A model generated the notes under the pieces. The model saw only the letters and a list, made by a program, of their open reading frames with translations. It did no database searches and had not been told where the DNA came from. From positions 62,001 to 126,000 of the forward strand of contig JAKCFM010000003.1 in NCBI GenBank assembly GCA_025041195.1: a stretch of DNA of 64,000 nucleotides. The letters run 5' to 3'. The stretch comes from Halobacteriales archaeon YIM A00013 (lineage in GTDB: Archaea > Halobacteriota > Halobacteria > Halobacteriales > Haloarculaceae). A program made the position numbers and the translations under genes. Below are positions 46,747 to 56,339 of the stretch, in pieces (within the stretch, counting starts at the first letter, position 1; each line of letters starts with the position of its first letter).

Positions 46747-47116
46747 CGGTACTACTCCAGTTCGTCGACGGCCATTGCACACTTTTTGCGAGCATCTACA
46801 CTGCAATTCGATCGGTGACCGTGGTCAGGATCGAACCAGAGTGTTTGAGGTCACTGGATTGATCCTCAGCTCGTTGAGCCAGAAGAGCGGCCACAGGTGC
46901 AATCGTCAATACTTGCCTGGCAGTGGTTCCCGCAGCTCCTGGTCGTCGCGAGCAGCGGACTCTCCATGGTCTCTCGCGAAGTCACCCTGATCGACTAATC
47001 CGACCACCTGATTTCTCAGCACACTACGACTCGAGTTGCTAGTTCCTACCATGGTGTAAAACTATAGTTTCTCGCCAGACTGGCGAAAATGGGGTGGCTT
47101 TATCTACGAGTCGTGG
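46747..47116. other. Gap with small remnants
   Basis: A minus-strand frame of 48 codons starts at 47052 (MVGTSNSSRSVLRNQVVGLVD) but has no support from family features. CTCGCCAGACTGGCGA near 47070 is a short palindrome and might end transcription. No other gene seen. Confidence 0.3.
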
Positions 47117-47369
47117 TTACGTCTGCAATCGGTAGAGGGTAGCAATTCCAACAAGGATAGCAACTCCCGCCACGATGGCCCCCCAGCTCGGTCCTGATGG
47201 ATCGTTCACTTCGAGGATGAGAGCGATGACACCCAGTCCAATAGCCACGAACGCACTGACCCATGCTCGTTGCCCATCGAATTCCCCATCTGTGTTACAC
47301 TGAGCCGTCCTGTTTTTATTATTCTGTCTGTAACTCGTGGTCGATTTATATGATCGCGGATGGGATGAC
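47117..47369 (-). pseudogene. Small membrane protein gene cut by CRISPR array 3
   Basis: The frame reads FDGQRAWVSAFVAIGLGVIALILEV and WGAIVAGVAILVGIATLYR, two membrane helices. Its only Met lies inside the first repeat of the array, so the native start appears lost. It could start at another codon, but the upstream residues (SSHPRSYKSTTSYRQNN) look non-native. Confidence 0.45.
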
Positions 47370-47922
47370 GCTTCAATCCCACTAGGGTTCGTCTGTAACG
47401 ACATTACGACAAAGGTCGCGGCATCGTTATATGTGCTTCAATCCCACTAGGGTTCGTCTGTAACACTGACCCGAACTCTCGGGCCGGATCGTTCGACGCG
47501 CTTCAACCCCACTAGGGTTCGTCTGTAACGGGCCGCTCCGTCATGATCTGGATCTAGCTCCAGGCTTCAATCCCACTAGGGTTCGTCTGTAACCCGGATG
47601 TGTCCCATCCCTTCCATCCAATCCATGTGCTTCAATCCCACTAGGGTTCGTCTGTAACTGTCTTTCACGATAATTCACTCACGCAGTACGTGAGGCTTCA
47701 ATCCCACTAGGGTTCGTCTGTAACGCCGCTCTGATGGAGTTAGATACACAGTCGGAGTAGGCTTCAATCCCACTAGGGTTCGTCTGTAACCAACTGGATA
47801 ACAGTGAGGAGAAGTTGAAGAGTGCAGCTTCAATCCCACTAGGGTTCGTCTGTAACACGCGTTTCATCAACTGATTCGTTGCAGTAGGCCAGGCTTCAAT
47901 CCCACTAGGGTTCGTCTGTAAC
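47370..47922 (-). CRISPR. CRISPR array 3 (9 repeats, 8 spacers), transcribed leftward
   Basis: 30-nt repeats read GCTTCAATCC...CGTCTGTAAC on the plus strand, so transcription is leftward from the leader at 47923. The first repeat is at 47370 and the last at 47893-47922. One repeat has CAACCCC instead of CAATCCC. Spacers are 34-36 nt and all different. It belongs to the intact cas locus. Confidence 0.97.
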
Positions 47923-48181
47923 CATAGCCGAAACGGGGGCTATAGCGTTCAGAGTAGCCGAATCCCCATCAAGATTTCCATCGACCCTCGGTACCCGCAG
48001 TCCCCCGGGGGGTTGATGGATTTGGCTACAAGAACTGCTGATCGTCCATCGTAGTACCTCACATTTGCTCGCATGTTGTGGAGACTTCCTTGGATGAACT
48101 TTCGCGCGATTGACTACCGTCGATTGGGGGTGTCGTAGGCACGACCCTGCTCGACAAGCGTCTGGTGCTATCTATTACCAA
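47923..48181 (-). promoter_or_regulatory. Leader of array 3
   Basis: ATAGCC/GGCTAT hairpin at the repeat border (47924-47943), then TCCATCGACCC...GGGTTGATGGA (47977-48020). The 57 bp next to the repeat equal the array 4 leader with one difference. AAGAACTGCTGATCGTCCATC follows distally. It abuts the 3' end of cas3. Confidence 0.75.
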
Positions 48182-50887
48182 CTACTCCGTCAGCACGGGC
48201 GGCATGACCCCACGCCCATGAACAAGGGAATACTTCTCAACCGAGACGAGCACAGAGAGTGGCTCTTCCGTGTCAATCGCAAGCTCATCAAGGGCTGGCT
48301 GTGTCGTTCTGGTCTTCGGGATCGACACGAGGGTCTGTTTGAGTGCAGAAAACAGTGCGTTTGCCGCCTCAAACTCGCGGGCGTTCTTCAACGCGTGGAA
48401 GCGCTCAAGATACTCGGTTTCATGCCCGACAGGAATCAGGATCTCCTCCGTCTCGTAGTCCTGCTCGATAAGCGATGCTTGTCGTAGCTTCTCGCCACAG
48501 GCCCGATCGACGTACCGTGAGAGTTCGTCATCGCGTTCACCAGAGCGATCCTGAGCGTGGACAGCATCATAATAGTACTTGACAGCACGACTAATCATCG
48601 TATGTTCAGGCAGCGACGTCTCAGCAGGAGAGCCGTCTGGACACACTGCCCGTAGGGCCGTTCTCGTCGGGCCCAGTAAGTCCCGCTCCAATCCGTATAC
48701 CGCCCGCGATGGTGGACAGTCACTATCCTCTGCCCCCAATCGCCAGAGAACCACCGTGCCATCAGCACCATCGTATGATCGATTACACCGCCCAGCTGCC
48801 TGCACAAGCGACGGAAGAGGCGCAACATCACGATACAGTCGATCCACACTCATGTCAACACCCGCTTCGACAAGTTGCGTCGATGTTATCATGATTGAAA
48901 CATCATCGAACGGTGTTGTCTGCTCCGCTGCAAGTAGGCGTCGCACACAGGCGATAAGAATCGTGCGATCAATCGGGCGCACCCGTGTTGTTAGTGTTGC
49001 CAGCAGGTAGTCAGCGCCAGTGTCTGCTGCAGCGAGATAGTCAAGGTACACTGCCGCCGCCTGGTCGATGACATCTGCCGATGACTCAGCAGCCACCGTC
49101 TCTTCTTCGATATCGGCTATCTCTCTGGCACGTCCAACATTCGTGGTGGCCTCGTAGATCCGAGCAAGCCAGTTTGTCTCCTCATAGAATGCAAGCAGGT
49201 GCGCACCGAGATGTGTTGTTGGCACCTCGCGTGTCTCAAAGCGCGCGTCAATCCGCTCGCTCAATCCGCAGGCACTCCGAACAGTATTACAGATCGCAAG
49301 CACTGTCTCACGCTCTTCGGTTGCAGTGATGTCTTCGATGAGTCGATCGGTCGCACTCGCTGGTGAGCGAGGAGGAACTGTCCCATCCGTTAGGTACTCT
49401 CCGAGTGAGTCGTCGAGGAGATAGTCGACACGGGGGTTGTCTTCGAGGAACGAGAGATACGGTGACTGGTCCGGAATAAGCTGACTGGGGGAGAGATCGT
49501 CGTTAATTTGATCGATAATCCGTGGTTGTGTCGCAGTCATGAATATGACTGTCGCGTTGTACTCCTCAACGACGATCGAGATGAGGCGGCTGATAAGATG
49601 CCACCACTCCATCGAGAGCGCTTGTGGCTCATCAAGGACGATGATGCTGTCTTGCAAAGCGGGTAATTTGATCGATTGAGTGTTTGCTGGGCCAGCAACA
49701 GACTCAAACAACTGAACGAATGTGGTCAGGACGAGCGAGGCTAGCCATGTTTCGCCGTAGAGTACCTCATCACCCGTATTCGGATGGTCTTTGATTTCGA
49801 TTGCATCAGTACGTGTCTGAAGTTGCTTAAGATGGTGGTGGATAGTGTACTGGGGAGATCCGCTCTGCACATTGAAGACGGTCTGAATGTCATCGTCAAT
49901 CTGATCGATCACAGATGTGTACGGAAGGGCGTAGATGACGCGTCCATCTTTTTCCTCGGCGAGTGTGAGGGCAGCCTCAAGCCCCGTGAATGTCTTTCCG
50001 AAGCCAGTCGGGAGAGTAAGTGTACAGACGTTTTCACCACTTCGATACTGCTCCAGGAGGCGCTTCCGAGCCGTCGTCCGCGCCTGATCGCGAAGATCGT
50101 TAAGCTGGCGTTTGATCCCACGACGGTCCGGAAACGAGTCGATCTCTTCCTGAATGGCACTAGGATCGAATGCGACAGGTGATCCGCTTGGAGCGGTCAT
50201 CCCCGCTGCATTCAGTTTGTCCGCACACGTGAGGAGTGACCAGAGGCTGAGTACCGTCGTATAGAAGTCATCGCTCGGACTGGTGTTGCCCGTCATCAAG
50301 AGGTTGGAATACTGTTCAGGATCGTCAGATGGGATATCCGACCAGGTGAGGTGCCCATCGGTAGCCTCCGCTAGGAGTTCAGTGCCAAGAGATGCAGTAT
50401 GTGTGTCGATATCCGTCAGCTGTGCGCCAACACGATCGAATCGCTGGGAGCGATACCCATTGACTCCCTTCGGATCAACCTCTCCTAAGTGGTCGTTCTC
50501 GTAATTCGGAATCGTCAGGTGGTGTTTTGCGACCGCATAGAAGGCGGCGGTTCGGAGGGTACCGGATATCTCCGGGTAATCAGGATGGGAATCCAGACAG
50601 TGGAGTGCATGTACCGTCACAAATGCACTACTGAGGCTATGATAGCGATACCGGTCCTGTGGGTCTCTCGAATCATCCTCGTGGATGTATTGTTGGAAGT
50701 ACTGGGTTAGCTTTCCAATATCGTGGAGACGAGCGATTGTGCGTGCAGTCACGCGGAAGGCCGCGTCATCGCCAAGTGCGGTGGTTGAAAGGAGCGTATC
50801 AATATTCTCTCTAACGCCAGCGAGGTGCTCGGAGAGTGGCTGGCCAGGGCGGGCAATAATCTCTGCGTTCGTGGTATACGTCGTCAT
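48182..50887 (-). CDS. cas3: Cas3 nuclease-helicase (type I-B)
   Basis: The N-terminal HD nuclease shows His21, RLHDIGK (His55, Asp56) and YHSLSSAFV. The helicase part has CTLTLPTGFGKTFTGLEAA (Walker A), IIVLDEPQALSMEWW (DExH-like) and VIFMTATQPR, then MITSTQLVEAGVDMSVDRL and AGRCNRS (motif VI). Length 901 aa, intact. After Cascade binds a target with the right PAM, Cas3 nicks and degrades the DNA. Here it is divergent from the cas6-8b-7-5 operon; in most haloarchaeal loci it follows cas5. Its start is 180 bp from the putative creT promoter. Confidence 0.96.
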   Translation of the reverse strand: MTTYTTNAEIIARPGQPLSEHLAGVRENIDTLLSTTALGDDAAFRVTARTIARLHDIGKLTQYFQQYIHEDDSRDPQDRYRYHSLSSAFVTVHALHCLDSHPDYPEISGTLRTAAFYAVAKHHLTIPNYENDHLGEVDPKGVNGYRSQRFDRVGAQLTDIDTHTASLGTELLAEATDGHLTWSDIPSDDPEQYSNLLMTGNTSPSDDFYTTVLSLWSLLTCADKLNAAGMTAPSGSPVAFDPSAIQEEIDSFPDRRGIKRQLNDLRDQARTTARKRLLEQYRSGENVCTLTLPTGFGKTFTGLEAALTLAEEKDGRVIYALPYTSVIDQIDDDIQTVFNVQSGSPQYTIHHHLKQLQTRTDAIEIKDHPNTGDEVLYGETWLASLVLTTFVQLFESVAGPANTQSIKLPALQDSIIVLDEPQALSMEWWHLISRLISIVVEEYNATVIFMTATQPRIIDQINDDLSPSQLIPDQSPYLSFLEDNPRVDYLLDDSLGEYLTDGTVPPRSPASATDRLIEDITATEERETVLAICNTVRSACGLSERIDARFETREVPTTHLGAHLLAFYEETNWLARIYEATTNVGRAREIADIEEETVAAESSADVIDQAAAVYLDYLAAADTGADYLLATLTTRVRPIDRTILIACVRRLLAAEQTTPFDDVSIMITSTQLVEAGVDMSVDRLYRDVAPLPSLVQAAGRCNRSYDGADGTVVLWRLGAEDSDCPPSRAVYGLERDLLGPTRTALRAVCPDGSPAETSLPEHTMISRAVKYYYDAVHAQDRSGERDDELSRYVDRACGEKLRQASLIEQDYETEEILIPVGHETEYLERFHALKNAREFEAANALFSALKQTLVSIPKTRTTQPALDELAIDTEEPLSVLVSVEKYSLVHGRGVMPPVLTE

Positions 50888-51010
50888 TATGAGGAATAGC
50901 CTCGATGCTGGTATGTCGTTACGGCTGTTCGGGAATCATGAATGTGTCGCCTATCTCATCCGTTCACTGAGTTGTGTGAAGATGCCACTACCACTGAGAC
51001 ACATACTTTC

Positions 51011-51120
51011 TATTTGTAGGAAGCCATAGCCACAAAGCTTATGATCCACTCGCGACCTGTTTCTGATGCGTATATCAAATGGATATAGAATACTTATGAA
51101 CGTATCCACCACGATGCAAG
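51011..51120 (+). ncRNA. creT: Candidate creT: small RNA toxin gene with CreA target in its promoter
   Basis: TTC at 51008-51010 is a haloarchaeal I-B PAM. The next 16 bases, from 51011, match the CreA pseudo-spacer except at position 12. A TATA-like CTTATGAT (51038-51045) lies about 25 bp ahead of an ATG at 51066, suggesting a leaderless transcript. The frame from there has many Arg codons, among them AGA and ATA early on and a tandem AGA-AGA near 51144. CreT RNAs of other haloarchaea act by trapping rare tRNAs. The exact toxin end is not defined. Confidence 0.6.
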
Positions 51121-51244
51121 CACGACACCGACGTGGTCTAAGAAGAGCGATCACAAAGCGGCTACGTCTCAGCGACTCACAGCGAAAACGGAGCTTTTTG
51201 GTAGGCTCCCCCAATAGTAGGAACTACCCTACAACAGTCCTACA

Positions 51245-51316
51245 TCGGACAGCAGACCTAGATTGGATTGAAGATATTTGTAGGACGCCACTGGTAGGGA
51301 CTCTTTCAGTTGATCC
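51245..51316 (+). ncRNA. creA: Candidate creA: crRNA-like antitoxin (degenerate repeat, pseudo-spacer, degenerate repeat)
   Basis: 51245-51274 is a degenerate 30-nt repeat ending GGATTGAAGA, like GGATTGAAGC of array 4. The pseudo-spacer starts at 51275 with TATTTGTAGGACGCCA and matches the creT promoter site at 51011. From 51303, CTTTCAG followed by GA and CC resembles the start of the array 1/2 repeat (GTTTCAGACGAACC). This gives a pseudo-spacer of about 28 nt. In known CreTA modules the CreA-Cascade complex represses creT without cutting. It lies 113 bp before cas6 on the same strand. Confidence 0.75.
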
Positions 51317-51411
51317 ACGATTGGGCCATTTCCGGGCGCCCACGATCGAACAGGCGACAGTCATGCTAAGGAGTGGCAGCAATGCTGAGTGATACGAATC
51401 GTCTGTCATGG

Positions 51412-51419
51412 GGAGGTGA
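51412..51419 (+). promoter_or_regulatory. Strong Shine-Dalgarno before cas6
   Basis: GGAGGTGA sits nine bases before ATG 51429 and fixes the cas6 start. Such strong sites are uncommon in this window. Confidence 0.8.
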
Positions 51420-51428
51420 CCGATAAAA

Positions 51429-52205
51429 ATGCGTCTGCTCGTTGATTTGGTTGCCAAAGCAGACGCAGCCCCCGATCCGACGTACCACCACAAACTTCGG
51501 GGCCGGATCTGGCAGGCCCTCCGAGGAACTCCCTTTGACGAGGAACACGGCAATGGTGAACCGAACGGATTTGCCTATTCGAATATCTTCCCGTGGGGAG
51601 CGATGGCTGCCGGTGATGAACGGCAGGTATTGATCGCCTCCCCTCGCGAGGAACTCCTCACAGTCATTGCCGAAGATTTCAAGGCGAACCGCACATTCAA
51701 TATCGGCGATCGGCCATTCGAGATCAAGGATTTGCGGGTGCTTGATATCGATGTTGGTGAGCCGACGACCAAAGGGACTCTCGAAACAGCAACAGGCGTG
51801 GTCGTTCGTCTCTTTGACACCCATCGTGAGGAGTTTGGGATCGAGGGCGACCACGACTCACCCACGTATTGGCGGCCAGAACACACGATTCAGCCGTTCC
51901 GACAGGCCATTGCTGATAACCTCCAGTACAAACACGAGCGCTTTCTGCCGGAGTATCTCCCGGGACCGACCGATGCTGATGGACACCTGTTCACCGACTA
52001 TGAGTTGCTCAAAACATACTCACTCCCGGTGACAGTGACAACTGATGTCGAAATTGATCTTGTGCTGAGTAAATGGCGCTTCGAGTATTGCGTACGCGAT
52101 GACGATCATCGACGCCATCTTAATTTCGCACTCGACACTGGTATTGGCGGTCGCAATGGACTCGGCTTCGGGTTCCTCAACCGGAGGCAATCCGATGCCC
52201 ACTGA
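51429..52205 (+). CDS. cas6: Cas6 crRNA-processing endoribonuclease
   Basis: A 258-aa RAMP protein. The N-terminal ferredoxin-like fold begins MRLLVDLVAKADAAPDPTYHHKLRGRIW, where His residues may be catalytic. The C-terminal glycine-rich loop reads TGIGGRNGLGFGFLN. It cuts the pre-crRNA within each repeat, leaving an 8-nt 5' handle, here ATTGAAGC. It is the first gene of the operon and overlaps cas8b by 11 bases. It would also be expected to process CreA. Confidence 0.93.
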   Translation: MRLLVDLVAKADAAPDPTYHHKLRGRIWQALRGTPFDEEHGNGEPNGFAYSNIFPWGAMAAGDERQVLIASPREELLTVIAEDFKANRTFNIGDRPFEIKDLRVLDIDVGEPTTKGTLETATGVVVRLFDTHREEFGIEGDHDSPTYWRPEHTIQPFRQAIADNLQYKHERFLPEYLPGPTDADGHLFTDYELLKTYSLPVTVTTDVEIDLVLSKWRFEYCVRDDDHRRHLNFALDTGIGGRNGLGFGFLNRRQSDAH

Positions 52206-54456
52206 TCGCACAACGGCCACGTCCACGGACAACGAGGATCACGGGCAAGCCCAGTCGCCAGAAGCGCAATTTCTTGCCCAACTGCCACAGCGGCGGCCAG
52301 CAACGATGTATGACGTCGGTATGCAGTACGCCCTGTTGGACTGGTATGAGTCAGTCATAGCCGCAAACGGAGAGCTCCAGATTGACCCCGAGCATATGAT
52401 GGCGATGACACCAACGGCAAAACGGGACCTATTCGGGGAACCGGACAGCCTCATCGCTGTCACGGTCGATCTCACCGATCCCGAGCAGCCCCAGCTCGAT
52501 ACAGAGCAGCCCGTCACAATCGAGACGATGGCTGCTGACCTCCGGTATCGAGTGGGACACTCGTATCCGACAAGTAAGACGAGTAGCATGACTGATTACT
52601 CGATTACTACCCACAAGAGCGCGGATGCCCACCATCTGGCTGGACGCCGCGAGGATGCCTGGGGAACGAATAACGTCTGTGACCGGTTTACCAACTGGGC
52701 GACCAGCGACGCTGCCCAGCGTGTCCTTGAGGATGAAACGATCGAGGATCGTTGGATTCTGGAAGCACTCATTGAGATTGGTAAGGACGAGGCAGAGATG
52801 GACCGTCTCAGTACTGCGTTCATCGATGCCGCAGGTGGAGATGAGGATGCAGAGTACGAGGCACTCATCACCATTCGTGTGCGACTCCCTAATGAGGAGA
52901 CCGAACGGTATCCCGGCGAGATTCCGGTGTTAAACGAGGTGATGTTTACACAGAAGGCTGACCGCCTGACAAGCATCAGTGTTGATGACGGAACCGGGGA
53001 CGGTGTCGGTTTTCTTACCAACACTGACGGGACTGTCACAGGCGGCTCATCTGGTCTGTTCGGTGCCTACGGGAAAAAACAACGTGAGCACTTTCCAAAC
53101 CTCTCTCCTTCGGGGACTGAAAGTTGGCGCACCCGTCCGCTCTCAATCGACAGTGCCCTGGCGATCGCAACGGCAGATAGTGTTCTTGACGATTTCTATC
53201 GCCCGATGGGACAGAGCCGTCGGCTCTACGTGCTTCCTTATCTGGCACATCCACCCGAAACCCTCTCACCAGCGGATGTCGAGTGGTTCTTCGACACGGT
53301 CTTTACCCCCCTTCGCAAGGCGGATGGCCAAGCATTCGAGGAAACCATCGAACAACTGTACCACCAGTCAGCAATGGCTGCAGAGCGTGCTGAAAACGGG
53401 TCGGACCAACTGTTTGAGGATGTCGACACCGCCCAGGAGACGGGTGCTTGGGATGCGGTTCGCTTCGCAACGGTCTTCGCCGTGACCGGGAATCCCGATC
53501 GCATCTTCTTCGAGACACTAGATACAGACCTCTATCGACCAGCCTCGTTGCAGAATACGCATAATCAGATTGTTGGGGCGTCACTGTTCAGGTCTCCAGG
53601 AATCTTCAATTCGGTCACGTCACACGACGATGCCTTGCTCAATCCAGAAGCGTCGCTCCATCGGTCGATCCTGTTCGGGACGTATTTCGTGCAAACGACC
53701 GAGCCGACACGCACCAGTCGATCGGCAACAGACACACCAAAAGCAGGTGACATCGATGATACCCGGTTGCAACGACTTCGACGGTTCCTGACCGAAGAGC
53801 GCATTGCGCCAGACAAATTGCTCGAAGGATACGTCCACAATCTGGTCCAGGATCAGCGGCGGATGATGGATGAGGAGTATCGTGGAGTTGCATTCCCCCA
53901 CGTAAGCATCCTGAAACAGTACGCACAGTTGCGTGCATTGACGGACATCGACGCTCTTGAATCGACGCCTACAGCGGCAGATACCACACTTCTCACGACG
54001 CATATGAGTACAGACCCCACAGCAGACGCAACACCCGAATCGCGCGACGAACGACTCGAACAGTTTACCGAACAGCACGAGGTTATCAGGGAGAGCCCCG
54101 AGCGACAGGCTGTGTTCTTGCTGGGTGGCCTCGTCGGCCGCCTCAGTAGCTATCAGCGAAACAAGAACGTCTCATCAACGCTGGTCCGTCGGTATCCGAT
54201 CGACTATCTCACAAAGCAGAGCATTAAGGAAGTGACTAAAGAAGTCCTCCAGATGAATACGACATACATACAATCTGATAATCGCAGCATGCAGATGAAT
54301 GCGCGATATATCGATCCGCTCCCAGACCTGATGCTGGATGCAGATCCCGAAACCTGGACCTTCACACAAAACGAACTGCAGTGGCTCTATGGGTTGGGTA
54401 TTGGCTATGGTGTCGCCGACACGGACGAGTTCACTGAGGATGAGACGGCCGAATAG
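52195..54456 (+). CDS. cas8b: Cas8b (Csh1-like) Cascade large subunit
   Basis: A 753-aa acidic protein between cas6 and cas7, the position and size of haloarchaeal Cas8b. Readable blocks are AQLPQRRPATMYDVGMQYALLDWYE, YVLPYLAHPPETLSPADVEWFF, FFETLDTDLYRPASLQNTHNQIV and AVFLLGGLVGRLSSYQRNKNVSSTL. Large subunits recognise the PAM and recruit Cas3. Low sequence conservation is normal for this family, so the call leans on context. I start at ATG 52195, although the frame is open into cas6. Confidence 0.9.
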   Translation: MPTDRTTATSTDNEDHGQAQSPEAQFLAQLPQRRPATMYDVGMQYALLDWYESVIAANGELQIDPEHMMAMTPTAKRDLFGEPDSLIAVTVDLTDPEQPQLDTEQPVTIETMAADLRYRVGHSYPTSKTSSMTDYSITTHKSADAHHLAGRREDAWGTNNVCDRFTNWATSDAAQRVLEDETIEDRWILEALIEIGKDEAEMDRLSTAFIDAAGGDEDAEYEALITIRVRLPNEETERYPGEIPVLNEVMFTQKADRLTSISVDDGTGDGVGFLTNTDGTVTGGSSGLFGAYGKKQREHFPNLSPSGTESWRTRPLSIDSALAIATADSVLDDFYRPMGQSRRLYVLPYLAHPPETLSPADVEWFFDTVFTPLRKADGQAFEETIEQLYHQSAMAAERAENGSDQLFEDVDTAQETGAWDAVRFATVFAVTGNPDRIFFETLDTDLYRPASLQNTHNQIVGASLFRSPGIFNSVTSHDDALLNPEASLHRSILFGTYFVQTTEPTRTSRSATDTPKAGDIDDTRLQRLRRFLTEERIAPDKLLEGYVHNLVQDQRRMMDEEYRGVAFPHVSILKQYAQLRALTDIDALESTPTAADTTLLTTHMSTDPTADATPESRDERLEQFTEQHEVIRESPERQAVFLLGGLVGRLSSYQRNKNVSSTLVRRYPIDYLTKQSIKEVTKEVLQMNTTYIQSDNRSMQMNARYIDPLPDLMLDADPETWTFTQNELQWLYGLGIGYGVADTDEFTEDETAE

Positions 54457-54487
54457 CACGATAACCACACCATCACTATACAGACCA

Positions 54488-55528
54488 ATGTCAGAGACAG
54501 ATACAACCTCCGTTTCGAACCGATCAGAAATCATCTTCCTGTACGATGCAGAAGATTGCAATCCGAACGGCAATCCACTCTCAGCCAATAACAAGCCCCG
54601 CATCGACGAAACAACAGGCCAAGCGGTCGTCACCGATGTCCGTCTCAAACGCTATTTGCGAGATCAGCTTGATGACGATGGCGAGGGCATCTATGTCCGC
54701 AATCCTTCGAAAGCACCCTATGATAATGTTCCGACGCGGGACGAGCTGTTCCAACACGTCACCGGATTCGACGAAGACGAGGTTGACGAGAGAGATGGTG
54801 AGACGGTGACCGACGCGTTTCTTACAACCGCGACCGACGTTCGCTACTTTGGGGCCACATGCTCGTTCTCAGAGAGCTTCCAAAATGCCCTTGGCGAGGA
54901 GTTCCCTGGCCAGTTTATCGGTCCGGTACAGTTTGAACATGCCCGCAGCCTCCACACAGTCGCAACAAAAACCGAATCGAAGCAGCTCTCGACTGTCGTT
55001 GCCTCCAGTGAGGGTGATCAACAGGGAACGTTTGCGTCGGATAACCGGCTCGAATATGCGTTCATCCGTTTTCACGGGATCGTCAACGAGGTTGCCGCGG
55101 AGACAACCAATCTCAGTGCTACTGATGTCGAACGACTTGACTCACTGACGTGGCGGGCACTCAAAAATCAGACACTCACGCGATCGAAAGCCGGGCATCA
55201 TCCCCGACTCTATCTTCGGGTCGAATACGGCACCGATGAATATCATAACGGGCGACTCGATGATGGTATCAAACTGGACGAGACAGCTTCGAAGGCTGAT
55301 ACGGAATTACGCAATATCACAGACGCCGTGTTGAACGTCGACGAGCTTCTCGCGGAACTGGCCGACGACGCCGCCCACATCGAGACGGTGTATGTGAAGG
55401 CTGATCGCCATCTCAAGGTCGCTGTGGATGAGGAGGTCACAGGACCGGACACACTCATTACGGAGTTGCAGGGGGCTGTTGGCGAAGATGCCGTCACAGA
55501 GATTAACGTCTACGGGACTAGCGAGTGA
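54488..55528 (+). CDS. cas7: Cas7 (Csh2-like) Cascade backbone
   Basis: EIIFLYDAEDCNPNGNPLSANNKPR is the signature start of type I-B Cas7, followed by VVTDVRLKRYLRDQL, FGATCSFSESFQNALG and QFIGPVQFEHARSLHTV. Length 346 aa. Multiple copies wrap the crRNA spacer. The ATG at 54488 lies 31 bp after cas8b. Confidence 0.95.
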   Translation: MSETDTTSVSNRSEIIFLYDAEDCNPNGNPLSANNKPRIDETTGQAVVTDVRLKRYLRDQLDDDGEGIYVRNPSKAPYDNVPTRDELFQHVTGFDEDEVDERDGETVTDAFLTTATDVRYFGATCSFSESFQNALGEEFPGQFIGPVQFEHARSLHTVATKTESKQLSTVVASSEGDQQGTFASDNRLEYAFIRFHGIVNEVAAETTNLSATDVERLDSLTWRALKNQTLTRSKAGHHPRLYLRVEYGTDEYHNGRLDDGIKLDETASKADTELRNITDAVLNVDELLAELADDAAHIETVYVKADRHLKVAVDEEVTGPDTLITELQGAVGEDAVTEINVYGTSE

Positions 55529-55550
55529 CCCAGCACATACACAGGAATCT

Positions 55551-56339
55551 ATGACACACACGTCGCTTGATCCCGTTGGGAGGCAGTGTCTTTCGTTCAC
55601 CGTGAGCGGTCAGTGGGCACATTTTCGACGCATCGACACGACGACCGACAAACAGACCTACAGCGTGATCCCCCGGACGACAGTTGCAGGTCTCATTGGG
55701 GCGATACTTGGCAAGCCTCGCGATTCGTATTATCACCTGTTTGCCCCTGACACCTCGGCAATCGCCATCGAACCGCTGGAACCAGTCCGGACGATGCAGA
55801 TTCCGATGTTGACGCTGCCGACAAAACAGGGTAATATCAAACAAGCCGAGCATGTAAGCGGCAAAGTCGTCGTCGATCCTAAAGCGATCGAGGAGGAACG
55901 CAAGCGGCGGACATTCGAATACCTGCTGGATCCAGCCTATCGGATTGACGTTATCCTTGAGGATGCGGAGACGTATGAGAACCTCAAGACGGCCCTTGAA
56001 ACTGGCACGAGCGTATATACACCTGCGCTGGGCAAGACGGAATGTCTCGCGACCGTCGAATGTGGCGGCCCCAACAGTGAGACGGCTACCGCCGAATTCG
56101 ACGTTCACCAAGCGGCGGATGTCGAGACAATCGACTCGATCGTCCCAGAATCACAGCTGATCCCGCGACCAAACACGTCGTATACAATGGAACGGACTCC
56201 GGCCTATATGGAGCAAGACGGAGCCCATCGACGGACGACTGGCTTTCTCTCGTACGGATACTCGCCAGTTGCTGAGCCACTCCCCGTCCAAAACGTGTCC
56301 GCGACCACAGTCGACGGTCGCACAGTCTGTTTTGTGTGA
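55551..56339 (+). CDS. cas5: Cas5 (type I-B) Cascade subunit
   Basis: CLSFTVSGQWAHFRRIDTTTDKQTYSVIPRTTVAGLIGAILGKPRDSY is the Cas5 N-terminal ferredoxin fold; the rest completes a 262-aa protein. It holds the 5' handle of the crRNA. It is the last gene of the operon, 22 bp after cas7. cas3, cas4, cas1 and cas2 do not follow, and an array leader begins directly. Confidence 0.94.
   Translation: MTHTSLDPVGRQCLSFTVSGQWAHFRRIDTTTDKQTYSVIPRTTVAGLIGAILGKPRDSYYHLFAPDTSAIAIEPLEPVRTMQIPMLTLPTKQGNIKQAEHVSGKVVVDPKAIEEERKRRTFEYLLDPAYRIDVILEDAETYENLKTALETGTSVYTPALGKTECLATVECGGPNSETATAEFDVHQAADVETIDSIVPESQLIPRPNTSYTMERTPAYMEQDGAHRRTTGFLSYGYSPVAEPLPVQNVSATTVDGRTVCFV

Noticed and set aside
47679-47870. ORFs running through CRISPR array 3
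   Set aside because: They repeat the translation of the CRISPR repeat (LQTNPSGIEA) and are not genes.
48110-48487. A 125-codon plus-strand ORF near the cas3 end
   Set aside because: Antisense to the cas3 3' end and leader; the cas3 frame is clearly the real one.
51366-51854. A 162-codon minus-strand frame opposite cas6
   Set aside because: Antisense to cas6, with no motif and no promoter.
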